Below are positions 43,055 through 51,974 of a DNA stretch of 52,262 nucleotides, one piece after another. The notes under the pieces were generated by a model, which was not told the origin of the DNA, did not search any database, and saw nothing but the letters and a program-made list of their open reading frames with translations. Position 1 is the first letter of the stretch. Each line of letters starts with the position of its first letter. Source of the stretch: Paracoccus denitrificans (GTDB lineage: Bacteria; Pseudomonadota; Alphaproteobacteria; Rhodobacterales; Rhodobacteraceae); the NCBI RefSeq assembly GCF_900100045.1, contig NZ_FNEA01000029.1, positions 1-52,262 of the forward strand, in the 5' to 3' direction. A program made the translations under genes and the position numbers.

Positions 43055-43279
43055 ACCTTCCGCACCGTGTTCCGAGAAACCCGCAACTCCCGGCAGATCT
43101 GCTTGATCGTCTTCTGCTCCTGGAAATACGCCAGACGGATCTTCGCAATCGTCTCCACAACCAGAATCCCGCACCGCGCCCCCAATGACCTCAGGGGCAT
43201 CATGAACATCAGTGTAAGGGGGGTCAGTTTTGGAAGCCGACCACCCCGTTACGGGGTCAGTTTTCCATACCGGTTCACA
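43055..43279 (-). mobile_element. istA: IS21-family end with 5' part of istA
   Basis: The element end is TGTGAACCGG read from 43279 on the minus strand. GGGGTCAGTTTT occurs twice (43220-43231 and 43253-43264, 33 bases apart), the sort of repeated subterminal transposase site seen in IS21 elements. IstA begins at GTG 43158 or an upstream ATG at 43209: ETIAKIRLAYFQEQKTIKQI, then RELRVSRNTVRKV (HTH), and stops at the junction at about 43055. The rest of istA, istB and the other end are lost. Confidence 0.7.
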
Positions 43280-43510
43280 GACCCGACCTTGGTGCAATTG
43301 CTCGATGTTCTGGAGACATTCACACCCGAGGCCGGCAATCCGCCAGAGCGCTGGTCGCCGTTTGCGAAGGACTATCTGCCCGCTCTCGGCATCCGTTTCG
43401 AGGGCTGGTCGGCGGAGGCGGGTCATAGCTTGCCCGTGGTCTTTCCTCGGGGCGATACAAAGCGTGCCTTGCTTGCACCGCGCCGCACCTCGCCCAAGTG
43501 CCCGGCCTGA
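43280..43510 (+). pseudogene. Unassigned gene fragment cut by the IS21 end
   Basis: A plus-strand frame runs from the IS end to TGA 43510 with a protein-like composition (LVQLLDVLETFTPEAG, PERWSPFAKDYLPALGI, FEGWSAEAGHSLPVVF). I recognise no family. It probably is the 3' part of a gene interrupted by the element. From 43511 to 43738 nothing else is seen. Confidence 0.4.
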
Positions 43511-43738
43511 CGGCTTTCGCCACAGGGGCTGCGGCCGATGCGCGATTGGCAGCCCGCATCGGCCGTGCCAGAGTGAGAGCAGATGCGCATGACAGGAGGG
43601 GTGGATGACGTCCGCACCGCAATATGGTGCCGTCGGCAGGATGGGCGCCATGCTCGTGCGTCGGCCCCCCGTATCGTCGCCATTCTCATGCCTTGGATCG
43701 AACGGAAGACAGATGAGCGAAGCAGGAAGGGAAGCGTC

Positions 43739-44281
43739 ATGAAGGAACTGCCGCTGAGTCGCGCCTTCACCCTGATCGAGCCGGGACCGGTCACCTTGGT
43801 CACCACCCATGACGGTGCAAGGGACAACGTGATGACCATCACCTGGACCATGGTGATGGATTTCACGCCCCGTTTCGCCATTACCACCGGGCCATGGAAC
43901 CATTCCTGGACCGCGCTCAGCGAGACCGGGGAATGCGTGATCGCCATCCCGACACTGGACATGATCGACACGGTGATCGGCATCGGAACCTGCTCGGGCG
44001 CCGAGGTGGACAAGTTCCAGCGGTTCGGTCTGGCGCGTCTGCCCGCAACGCATGTCCGCGCACCGCTGATCCGCGACTGCCTCGCCAATATCGAATGCCG
44101 CGTGGTCGATATCGTCGAACGTCATGGCATCGTCGTTCTGGACGGAGTGGCGGCCTGGTTCGACGGCAACCGCACGGAGACGCGGACCCTGCATGCGGTG
44201 GGCGACGGCACCTTCGTCATCGACGGAGACAGGCTCGACCGAAGAGAGGCGATGCGATCGAAGCTGCCCGATGGGATATAG
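43739..44281 (+). CDS. Flavin reductase-like FMN-binding split-barrel protein
   Basis: A 180-residue protein of the flavin_reduct fold: PGPVTLVTTHDGARDNVMTI at residues 16-35 (core VTLVTT, NVMTITW), FAITTGPWNHSW, then TGECVIAIP and VDKFQRFGL. Such proteins reduce FMN/FAD for monooxygenases or act on their own. AAGGGA precedes the ATG. No monooxygenase gene is next to it. Confidence 0.8.
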   Translation: MKELPLSRAFTLIEPGPVTLVTTHDGARDNVMTITWTMVMDFTPRFAITTGPWNHSWTALSETGECVIAIPTLDMIDTVIGIGTCSGAEVDKFQRFGLARLPATHVRAPLIRDCLANIECRVVDIVERHGIVVLDGVAAWFDGNRTETRTLHAVGDGTFVIDGDRLDRREAMRSKLPDGI

Positions 44282-44539
44282 ACAGAGCCTTGCGGAGACA
44301 GCGGCTCATTTCTGCCGGTCAAGCGGCGGTGACCGCTCCTGTCGAGCGGCCATTCCACAAGGGCACGGCGTATTGAGCGGGCCACCCGTTAGACGTTGGT
44401 TTCGGAGATTTCAGCCCATTCTGAGTGCCTGGCAGACATGAAAGCGCCTCTGCCCCCCAATTAATTCCGCTCGATCGTCACGAGTACCGAGCACTCCTTC
44501 TGGTAGGCCATCAGATTGTCGATCCACGCGGCAATATCA

Positions 44540-45245
44540 TACCTGACTCTGCGCGGAGAAGCCGCCGAACGGGTCCTGATCGCGGCAGGCTACCCGTTTG
44601 CACCGGATCCAGCCCGCTGGCGGCAGTCGCCCAATGTGCTGCGGCCGGACCTACCTGGCATCCGGCCAGACCGAGTCTGCGCGCGCCGAGGCGAAACGTT
44701 CTCTGGACGCATTGCGGCCGTTCGTTGAACGGGGCGCCCGGGTTGTGGGTCTTGAACCGTCATGCATCATCAGCTTCCGGGACGAAATGACGGTGCTTCC
44801 GCCCGCCGCGGATACGGAATTCACTCAAGGCAATACATTGATATTCAATGAATTTCTTGCCACAAACCTCAAGGAAGGCAAGGTCCATCTGCCGCTGGCC
44901 GACCAAGGTGGAAAGATCGCCCATCTGCACGGCCATTGCCATCAGAAAGCCTTTGCCGCGATGGGCCCGGTCGAGACCGTGCTGCGCAGCGTGCCGGGAC
45001 TGGAGCTGAAAGTGATCGAAAGCTCTTGCTGCGGCATGTCGGGCGCGTCCGGCTATGCCGCTGAAAACATTGAAGTGTCGAGGAAAATGGCCGAACTGTC
45101 GTTGCTGCCGGCTGTCCAGAAAGCGCAAGCCGATGATCTGCTCGTTGCGGATGGCACCAGTTGCCGCCATCAGATCCATGACGGCGTCGGACGCGAGGAC
45201 GTCCACGTCGCGCGGGTTCTGGATCAGGCATTGCACAAATCGTAA
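44540..45245 (+). pseudogene. FAD/Fe-S oxidoreductase (glycolate/D-lactate dehydrogenase type), C-terminal CCG part
   Basis: The last 200 codons are well preserved: CCGRTYLASGQTESARAEAK, VVGLEPSCIISFRDE, HLHGHCHQKAF and ESSCCGMSGASGY, the double cysteine-rich (CCG) domain of Dld/YdiJ-like and GlcF-like enzymes. Just before, EAAERVLIAAGYPF lies in another frame, so a frameshift near 44600 breaks the gene, and everything further upstream is lost. The 44282-44539 stretch has no other gene. Confidence 0.7.
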
Positions 45246-45308
45246 GGAGTGGCGCAGACAGGCCGTCGGGAAAAAGCTTCAGGCGGCCGGATGATCTGGG
45301 AGGACGCG

Positions 45309-46304
45309 ATGACCGGGCAGAAAATCAGGCTGGCGTTGAATGGCTTCGGGCGCATCGGGCGCTCGATCCTGCGGATCTGGGCGCAGGGGGGATACGAGGA
45401 TCTGGACCTCGTGCTAATCAACGATATCGAGGCGCTCGAAAACTGCGCCTATCTGTTCGAATATGACAGCGTCTTCGGCCCCTGGCGCGGACAGGTCGGC
45501 ACGGCCGAGAAAGCGCTGGTCGTCGATGGCCGGGCGATCCCCTTTCATTCCGCACCGGACCTGCGCCAACTCGACCTGTCGGGTGTCGACATCGTGCTGG
45601 AATGCACCGGCATGACCGGCTCGCGCGCGGTGGTCGAACGCGGGCTCGAGGCCGGGGCCGGCGCGGTACTGATCTCTGGCCCCTCGGACGAGGCCGACAT
45701 CACCGTGGTGATCGGCGCCAACGAGGAACAGCTGGACGGCCAGCGCATCGTCTCGAACGCCTCGTGCACGACCAATGCGCTGGCGCCGTTGCTGCGGGTG
45801 CTGGACGAGGCTTTCGGCGTGGTTTCGGGGCAGATGACCACGGTGCATTGCTATACCGGCAGCCAGCCCACGGTGGACAAGCCGCGCGGCGATCCGGCGC
45901 GCTCGCGGGCGGCAGCGCTGTCCATGGTGCCGACCACGACCAGCGCCGGGCGGCTGATCGGCACGGTGCTGCCGCATCTGGCCGGACGGGTGGCGGCACG
46001 GGCGATCCGGGTGCCCACCGCCAGCGTCTCATGCATCGACCTGACCTTCGCCAGCGCGCGCCCGACCGATGTGGCCGGGGTGAACGCGGCGCTGAGGGCC
46101 GCGGCCGAGGGCTCGCCGGTCTTCGGCTGGACGGAAAGGCCGCTGGTCTCCAGCGACCTGCGGGCGCGGCCGGAATCCATCGTCGTCTCGGGGCGCGAGA
46201 CCTCGGTGGCGGGCGGGCTGACGCGGGTGTTCGGCTGGTATGACAACGAATGGGGCTTTTCCAACCGGATGCTCGACGTGGCTCGGTTGATGGGCCACCG
46301 CTGA
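45309..46304 (+). CDS. gap: Glyceraldehyde-3-phosphate dehydrogenase (type I)
   Basis: A 331-residue enzyme. The NAD-binding NGFGRIGR is at 11-18, the catalytic Cys153 lies in SNASCTTNALAP, His180 in TTVHCYTGSQ and Arg in SGRETSV-type region, closing WYDNEWGFSNRMLD. GGGAGG lies upstream. The phosphate-binding stretch SMVPTTTSAGRLIG departs from the usual NIIPTSTGAA, so it may be a specialised or duplicate enzyme (erythrose-4-phosphate dehydrogenase is an alternative). It sits alone among relics, not in a cbb or gap operon. Confidence 0.85.
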   Translation: MTGQKIRLALNGFGRIGRSILRIWAQGGYEDLDLVLINDIEALENCAYLFEYDSVFGPWRGQVGTAEKALVVDGRAIPFHSAPDLRQLDLSGVDIVLECTGMTGSRAVVERGLEAGAGAVLISGPSDEADITVVIGANEEQLDGQRIVSNASCTTNALAPLLRVLDEAFGVVSGQMTTVHCYTGSQPTVDKPRGDPARSRAAALSMVPTTTSAGRLIGTVLPHLAGRVAARAIRVPTASVSCIDLTFASARPTDVAGVNAALRAAAEGSPVFGWTERPLVSSDLRARPESIVVSGRETSVAGGLTRVFGWYDNEWGFSNRMLDVARLMGHR

Positions 46305-46325
46305 CATGAGCGGAAGGACACAACA

Positions 46326-46347
46326 GGCGGAGTTCACGCACTCCGCC
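46326..46347 (+). terminator. Hairpin downstream of gap
   Basis: GGCGGAGT (46326-46333) pairs with ACTCCGCC (46340-46347), perfect over eight bases with a six-base loop, 22 bases after the gap stop. No T-tract follows. The 46348-46663 stretch has no convincing gene; a frame with CGGNISAMARQAGWR recalls a Fis-type HTH but is too short to claim. Confidence 0.5.
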
Positions 46348-46663
46348 CGCTTGCCCATTGTCGCGTATCCGCTATCGCACCTTGAATGCAGTCGGCAAAC
46401 GTCGGCGCGCAATTGCTGCGTGAAACCTTGCCCCATGGATCAGATCTTCGGACTGACGCTACGAGCGTCACCGAGGATATGAGCGATGCCGGGCAAGGCA
46501 TTGCGGATGCCATCGGCCAGCAGTTGACCTGCCGGACGAGATCGCCCGCCCCTCTCCGACGAAACGCCGCGCTGCGCTGGCTGCTCGGGAAATGCGGCGG
46601 CAATATTTCGGCGATGGCGCGGCAGGCGGGGTGGCGGATGCGGGGGCACCGGCTGACCGGCGA

Positions 46664-47530
46664 TCACCTGCCGGCCGCCGCCAGGCTGCGGCGATGCCGC
46701 TCGGACAGCAGGCCGGTCATCTCGCCGATCAGCCGGCCGATGGAACCGGCGCTTTCCCAGGAATAGATCGACACCACCATGGCCGGCTCGCCGCCGAAAC
46801 TGTCACAGCGCCGCAGCCGCGCGCCCGAGACCGCCGCGACCGGCAGAAGCGTGATGCCCAGCCCGCCCTCGACGCCCAGGATGACGCTGGGCAGGCTGCT
46901 GCCGGAAAAGGCGACATACCAGCGCCGCCGCTCGCGTTCGATCCGCGCGAACATGGCGTCGCGGTAAAGCCCGCCGGGCGGGAACACCACCAGCGGCACC
47001 GGGTCTTGCCAGTCGCGCGGCAGGAGGGCGCTTTCGAACCAGGCCATCGCCTCGGTAAAATGCGCCCGGCAATCGCTGTCGGGAGCGGGCTCCTTGACCA
47101 CGACGATGTCCAGCTCGGCCGCGCGATAGCGGCGCATCAACTCGCGGCTGAGGCCGACGGTCACGTCCAGCCGGATCTGCGGGAACTGCCGGGTGAAGTC
47201 GCGAAAGATCCCGCACATCTCGGGGTTGAAGATGTCCTCGGGCAGGCCCAGCCGGATCGAACTGGTGCCGCTGGGATCGCCAAGCGCCGCCGCCGCCTCT
47301 TGCTGCAGGGCCAGGATGCGCCGGGCATAGCCCAGAAGCCGCTCGCCCTGCGGGGTCGGCAGCACCGGGCGCGCGGCACGGTCGATCAGGGCATGGCCCG
47401 CGGCATCCTCCAGCCGGGCCAGTTGCTGGCTGATGGTGGATTGCGTCATGTGCAGCCGTTCCGCGGCGCGGGTGAAGCTGCCGCTATCGACGATGGCGAC
47501 AAAGGCGCGCAGCAGGCGCGGATCGAGCAT
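46664..47530 (-). CDS. LysR-family transcriptional regulator
   Basis: A 288-residue LysR protein: HTH at residues 1-60 (LLRAFVAIVDSGSFTRAAE, MTQSTISQQLARLE), then the effector domain from SIRLGLPEDIF. The start at 47530 (MLDPRLLRAF) has GGAG six bases before; ATG 47542 is the alternative. It is divergent from the amidohydrolase gene, with a strong dyad between, so it likely controls that gene. Confidence 0.9.
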   Translation of the reverse strand: MLDPRLLRAFVAIVDSGSFTRAAERLHMTQSTISQQLARLEDAAGHALIDRAARPVLPTPQGERLLGYARRILALQQEAAAALGDPSGTSSIRLGLPEDIFNPEMCGIFRDFTRQFPQIRLDVTVGLSRELMRRYRAAELDIVVVKEPAPDSDCRAHFTEAMAWFESALLPRDWQDPVPLVVFPPGGLYRDAMFARIERERRRWYVAFSGSSLPSVILGVEGGLGITLLPVAAVSGARLRRCDSFGGEPAMVVSIYSWESAGSIGRLIGEMTGLLSERHRRSLAAAGR

Positions 47531-47559
47531 CCCGGACTCCATTCGATTTCACGATGTTT

Positions 47560-47588
47560 ATCATCTGAACATTTAATTTCCAGATGAT
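47560..47588. promoter_or_regulatory. LysR-type operator between lysR and the amidohydrolase
   Basis: ATCATCTG (47560-47567) and CAGATGAT (47581-47588) form a perfect 8-bp dyad with a 13-base AT-rich centre. It lies about 30 bases before the LysR start and 54 bases before the amidohydrolase start. Confidence 0.6.
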
Positions 47589-47642
47589 CCCGGTCGCGCT
47601 TATCCAGAACGCAGGACAGACGACATTCGGGAGGAAACGCAT

Positions 47643-49031
47643 TTGCACACCGAGCACCGCCACAGCCGCCGCGCCTTCCTGTGCGGCACCGGGGGGCTGA
47701 TGACCGCATCGGCCGTGATGGGCATGGGAGCCGCCAGCGCCGCAGGAGCCGCCGCCGGGGCCGCCGAGGAACTGGCGCTGACCGGCGAGATCGCCGAGAC
47801 GCATTACTACCTGACCGAGGTCCGGCTTGAAAACGGCTTCGAGCGCGAGGGCGAATACATCACCGCCACTCGCACCGCGCTGCATACGCTGGAAATCCGC
47901 GACGGCAGCATCCAGGCGATCCTGGAGGAAGGCGCCGCGCTGACGCCGGACGTCCCGCGCTATTCGGCCGGGGGCAAGCTGGCGCTGCCGGCCTTTCGCG
48001 ACATGCATATCCACCTGGACAAGACCTTCTATGGCGGGCCGTGGCAGGCGCCGCTGCCCCGGCAGGGCAAGACGATCATGGACATGATCGCGCGCGAGGA
48101 AATCCTGCTGCCGAAGCTGTTGCCCACCTCGCAGCAGCGGGCCGAGGCGCTGATCGATCTGCTGCTGTCGCAAGGCACGACCGTGGCGCGCAGCCATTGC
48201 AACATCGACCCGGTCAGCGGGCTGAAAAGCTTGGAGCATCTGCAACTTGCGCTGGAAAAGCACCGCGACCGCTTCGAATGCGAAATCGTGGCCTTCCCGC
48301 AGCACGGCCTGTTGCATTCCAAGGTGGACGGGCTGATGCGCGAGGCGATGGCCATGGGCGTGCAATTCGTCGGCGGGCTGGACCCGACCAACGTGGACGG
48401 CGCGATGGAGCAGTCGCTGGACGCGATGTTCCAGATCGCGCTGGACCACGACAAGGCGGTGGACATCCACCTGCACGAAACCGGCCCCTCCGGCACCGCC
48501 GCGATCAACTACATGGTCGAGACGGTCGAGCGCACCCCGCAACTCAAGGGCCGGCTGAACCTGAGCCACGCCTTCGCGCTGGGAACGCTGCCCGAGGCCG
48601 AACTGGACGCGCTGGCCGAGCGCATGGCGGAGCAGGGCGTCACGGTGATCTCGACCGTGCCCATCGGGGCGCTGACCATGCCCCTGCCGCGCCTGCGCGA
48701 AAAGGGCGTGGCTCTGATGACCGGCACCGACAGCGTGATCGACCACTGGTCGCCCTTCGGCACCGGCGACATGCTGGAAAAGGCCAATCTCTGCGCACAG
48801 CTTTACGGCGTGCGCGACGAGTTCGGCCTGACCCGCGCCATGGCCATCGCCACCGGCGACGTGCTGCCGCTGGACGATGCGGGCGACCGCGCCTGGCCGA
48901 AACCCGGCGATGCGGCGGAATTCGCGCTGGCCGAGGCCAGTTGCTCGGCCGAGGCGGTAGCCCGGCGCTCGGCCCGCAGCGCTACCTTCCACAAGGGCCG
49001 GCTGGTCTACGGCGGCGTCGCCCAAGCCTGA
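47643..49031 (+). CDS. Tat-exported amidohydrolase (cytosine deaminase-like)
   Basis: A 462-residue metal-dependent hydrolase. A twin-arginine signal (HSRRAFLCGTGG) is followed by a hydrophobic stretch and an Ala-rich cleavage region. Metal ligands appear in FRDMHIHLDKT (HxH), SHCNIDP, IHLHETG and GTDSV. The family deaminates or hydrolyses cyclic amides; periplasmic location is unusual for it. The start is TTG 47643 with GGAGG eight bases upstream; no in-frame ATG is available before the signal. LysR control is likely from the layout. Confidence 0.82.
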   Translation: MHTEHRHSRRAFLCGTGGLMTASAVMGMGAASAAGAAAGAAEELALTGEIAETHYYLTEVRLENGFEREGEYITATRTALHTLEIRDGSIQAILEEGAALTPDVPRYSAGGKLALPAFRDMHIHLDKTFYGGPWQAPLPRQGKTIMDMIAREEILLPKLLPTSQQRAEALIDLLLSQGTTVARSHCNIDPVSGLKSLEHLQLALEKHRDRFECEIVAFPQHGLLHSKVDGLMREAMAMGVQFVGGLDPTNVDGAMEQSLDAMFQIALDHDKAVDIHLHETGPSGTAAINYMVETVERTPQLKGRLNLSHAFALGTLPEAELDALAERMAEQGVTVISTVPIGALTMPLPRLREKGVALMTGTDSVIDHWSPFGTGDMLEKANLCAQLYGVRDEFGLTRAMAIATGDVLPLDDAGDRAWPKPGDAAEFALAEASCSAEAVARRSARSATFHKGRLVYGGVAQA

Positions 49032-49044
49032 CCCGCGACAGGCG

Positions 49045-49062
49045 GGGCGGCCATCGCCGCCC
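49045..49062 (+). terminator. Hairpin downstream of the amidohydrolase
   Basis: GGGCGGC (49045-49051) pairs with GCCGCCC (49056-49062) around a CATC loop, followed by CCCCATTTCC. It lies 14 bases after the stop codon. Confidence 0.5.
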
Positions 49063-49097
49063 TGCCCCATTTCCTGCCCGCCTGCACGACCGGCCCC

Positions 49098-49300
49098 CTA
49101 GTCGCAAAGCCCGGCGAAGCGGTCGCGCAGCAGGTTCTTCTGCACCTTGCCCATGGCGCTGCGCGGTAACTCGTCCACGAACAGCACGCGCTTGGGTTGC
49201 TTGAACCTCACCAGCCGCCCTTCCAGCGGGGCCAGCACATCGGTCCGGGTCAGGGCGAAGCGGCCGGTCGGGACGACAACCGCCGTCACCCCCTCGCCCA
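49098..49300 (-). pseudogene. Malonyl-CoA synthetase (MatB-like), C-terminal fragment
   Basis: About 65 codons remain: GEGVTAVVVPTGRFAL, then LVRFKQPKRVLFVDELPRSAMGKVQKNLLR (core FKQPKRVLFV, MGKVQKN), the lid domain and lysine motif of MatB-type ligases. Upstream the homology ends at about 49300, next to an IS5 fragment, so the front of the gene was lost there. Confidence 0.72.
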
Positions 49301-49313
49301 CGCGCCTCTCAAT

Positions 49314-49500
49314 ACAGGTGCTCTTTGGCATGGAGATCCGGCAAACGACCGGGTTCATCGAGAGCCTCCTGCGGCTTGTCGGGCTGGACTGGGCTGCGAC
49401 CGGTTTCGGCACATGAGGCCGCCACCTGAAGGCGCTGGTTGTCAACATACCCTGCCGCGTTCCACATACCAGCGGGCCTCCCGGCATCGCGGCCGAGAAT
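49314..49500 (+). mobile_element. IS5-family transposase fragment
   Basis: The plus-strand frame reads VLFGMEIRQTTGFIESLLRLVGLDW, the conserved front of IS5-group DDE transposases (cited in part: RQTTGF, ESLLRLVGLDW), and stops at TGA 49416. A second frame keeps LKALVVNIPCR, similar to the next conserved segment. The DDE residues and both ends are missing. From 49501 to 49919 no gene can be supported. Confidence 0.65.
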
Positions 49501-49919
49501 ACTGAACCGTCAGCGATACTGTCGATGCAGCCGTGGACCAACCGGCTGAGCATGTGTTCGTGGCCGGTGCGCCCGAACTTCCCGATTGCCGTTGCTGCGG
49601 CATCTGGACCGAACCGCCTATGGCCGCTTTGCAAAAAAGGGTACCCGCTCGCCATACAATCCGCCGTCACATGAGCTGATCTGGCAGGCGAACGGCCGAT
49701 ATTCTGCATGCTTCAAGATAAGCAAGGCCGCTTTCTTCATGCTAACAATTTGATTACAATAGAATATTCAGAAACCTACGGCAGCGGTGGCTGCGGGGCA
49801 AGATTCCAGAAATACTTGCCTTTGCATCAGGGTGGCTGGCAGCCTACGGGATCCTTGGCCACATGAGCATTACATTGCCGGAATAGCGACAAACCCAATG
49901 GTCGAACCCAGGTGACAGA

Positions 49920-50150
49920 GCGGCAAGGCCCTCGGCCTGCCGGAGATCGAGACCCGGGGCGAAGCGGCGATTCGCTGTTCGTCAATCCCAACATCCGCAT
50001 GGCGCTGAACTGCGCGCCTCGGGGCTGTTCTTCCCGGTCAATCTGGGCGCGCATGAGACGCTGGCCGGCATGGCTTCGACCCGCGCCTCGGGGACGACGA
50101 CGATGCACTACGGCTCGATGTGCGAGTTGGTGCTTCTGCAATGGGCCTTT
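49920..50150 (+). pseudogene. FAD-linked oxidase (GlcD/Dld type), FAD-domain fragment
   Basis: Pieces in different frames rebuild part of the FAD_binding_4 domain: GLPEIETRG, then RGDSLFVNPNIRMALNC, then LGLFFPVNLGAH-like and AGMASTRASGTTTMHYGSM, the flavin-contact segment. At least two frameshifts are needed. It could be the front part of the same kind of enzyme as the CCG fragment at 44.5-45.2 kb. Confidence 0.6.
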
Positions 50151-50228
50151 GTTCGTCAAGTCCCTTCGAGTGATCATCTCGCCGTCAGGATCATGCTGCT
50201 GTCCGTAGTCAGCATGTGGGCTGCCACA

Positions 50229-50456
50229 TCATGCCATCAGATCCAGAGCCGACAGGTCAATCCAGGCAGCGTGATTTGCCGTAGCGTTCACAGCACTACT
50301 TCCAACCTTGTCAGGCTCTCGTCCCAGCGACTGGACCTCAAGGAGCAGGGCCCCATTGGCCTTGCTCCGTAGGGCCCCCGCCGCGAGGCCGGGCCTGATG
50401 ATCGGCTGCCCGAGTTCGGCAAATTGCCGGGACAATGCCTCCGGCTCACTCACCAC
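50229..50456 (-). CDS. Unrecognised short ORF
   Basis: A 75-residue frame (MVSEPEALSRQFAELGQPII..., ending NHAAWIDLSALDLMA) with coding-like composition. I recognise no family. It may be the C-terminal end of a lost gene, because the same frame runs upstream to about 50480 without a ribosome binding site at its ATG. Confidence 0.3.
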   Translation of the reverse strand: MVSEPEALSRQFAELGQPIIRPGLAAGALRSKANGALLLEVQSLGREPDKVGSSAVNATANHAAWIDLSALDLMA

Positions 50457-50519
50457 CTTTGTCTCAAGAACAATCTGCCCCTATTTGGCCACCAGAGGAG
50501 CGCGGGCCCATTACGGCAT

Positions 50520-51907
50520 CTAGGCGAGCTGATAAGCTGTCTTCATCACCGTGTAGAACTCGGCAGCATAGCGACCCTGTTCCCGCGGACCGAAGGACGA
50601 GCCCTTACGCCCTCCGAACGGCACATGATAGTCGACGCCTGCGGTTGGAAGGTTCACCATGACCATCCCCGCCTCGACCCTGCGGCGAAACTCCGAGGCG
50701 TGCTTCAGGCTGCCAGTGCAGATCCCGGCTGAAAGGCCGAACTCCGTGTCGTTGGCGGTGGTCAGGGCCTCGTCGAAATCCTCGACCCGGATGACGGAGG
50801 CACAGGGACCAAAGATTTCCTCCCGGTTGATGCGGGCGTCATTCGTCGTTTTCAGGAACAAGGCCGGAGCCTGGTAGAAGCCGGGCTTGTCCAGTTCCAG
50901 CCGCTCGCCGCCAAGCACCTCGGCAGCTTCGCTTCGGGCCAGCTCGACATAGGCAAGGTTGGAATCAAGCTGGCGCTGATCGACCACCGGCCCGATCTGG
51001 GTATCCGTCTGGAGGGCATCCCCGACGCGCAGGGCCCGCATTTCGCGGCCAAGCCTCTCGACAAAGGCATCGTGGATGCCTTTCCGCACGATCAGCCGCG
51101 AAGACGCCGTGCAGCGCTGTCCGGTCGAGAAGAAGGCGCCATTCAGGCAGGCCTGCACCGCGGTCTGCAGGTCGGCATCGTCCATCACGACCATCGGATT
51201 CTTGCCGCCCATCTCGAGCTGCACCTTCCGGCGCAGGGTGCCGCATGTCGCGGCGATGCGCGGTCCGGTCGCGGCCGAGCCGGTGAAGGACACCGCGTCG
51301 ATGCCCGGATGCGACACGAGGGCGTCGCCCACGATCGATCCCGGCCCCATCACCAGGTTGAAGACACCGGCCGGGCAGCCATGCTTGTGCAGAAGCTGCG
51401 CGATCACATGGGCGCAGCCCGGCGTCAGTTCGGCGGGCTTCAACACTACGCAATTGCCATAGGCAAGCGCGGGCGCGATCTTCCAGGCCGGGATGGCGAT
51501 CGGAAAGTTCCATGGCGTGATCAGGGCGACGACGCCCACAGGCTCTCTGGTGACGGCGACGTCGATGCCGGGGCGGACCGACTGCTGGGCAATCACCGGT
51601 GACGCGCAGCGCCTCTCCGGCAAAGAACTTGAAGACCTGGCCCGCGCGGATGGTCTCGCCCATCGCCTCGGGCAGGGTCTTGCCCTCCTCCCGTGCAGGA
51701 AGGCGGCCGATCTCCTCCTTGCGCGCCAGCAATTCGGTGCCGACGGCATCAAGCAAGTCATGCCGGGCCTGCGGACCAGCGGCCCGCGCAGACAAAACGC
51801 CCGATGATGTCGCGCGTATCGGACGGGTTCACGTTGGGGCGGCACTCACCCTCCAACAGCCATTCGCCACCAATCAGGTTGCCTTGGATTTCGTTCATGT
51901 CTTTCAT
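50520..51907 (-). pseudogene. Aldehyde dehydrogenase, frameshifted (2-ketoglutarate semialdehyde type)
   Basis: The gene starts at ATG 51907 with GGAG: MKDMNEIQGNLIGGEWL, then NPSDTRDIIGRF. A deletion and frameshift near 51770 lead to another frame (GPQARHDLLDAVGTELLA, EEGKTLPEAMGETIRAG), and a second shift near 51600 restores VRPGIDVAVTREPVGVV. From there the frame is intact: ITPWNFPIAIPAWK, LEMGGKNPMV, catalytic Cys in STGQRCTASSR, and REEIFGPC. It resembles alpha-ketoglutarate semialdehyde or related dehydrogenases. Confidence 0.8.
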
Positions 51908-51974
51908 GATTTTCTCCTGCTGGATTCAAGCTGCAATGCGATCGAACGCCAGTCGATCCAGCGATGCGATGGCG

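Noticed and set aside
46555..46660. Fis-like HTH (CGGNISAMARQAG) in the spacer between gap and lysR
   Set aside because: Only about 15 residues match and there is no attached domain; could be chance.
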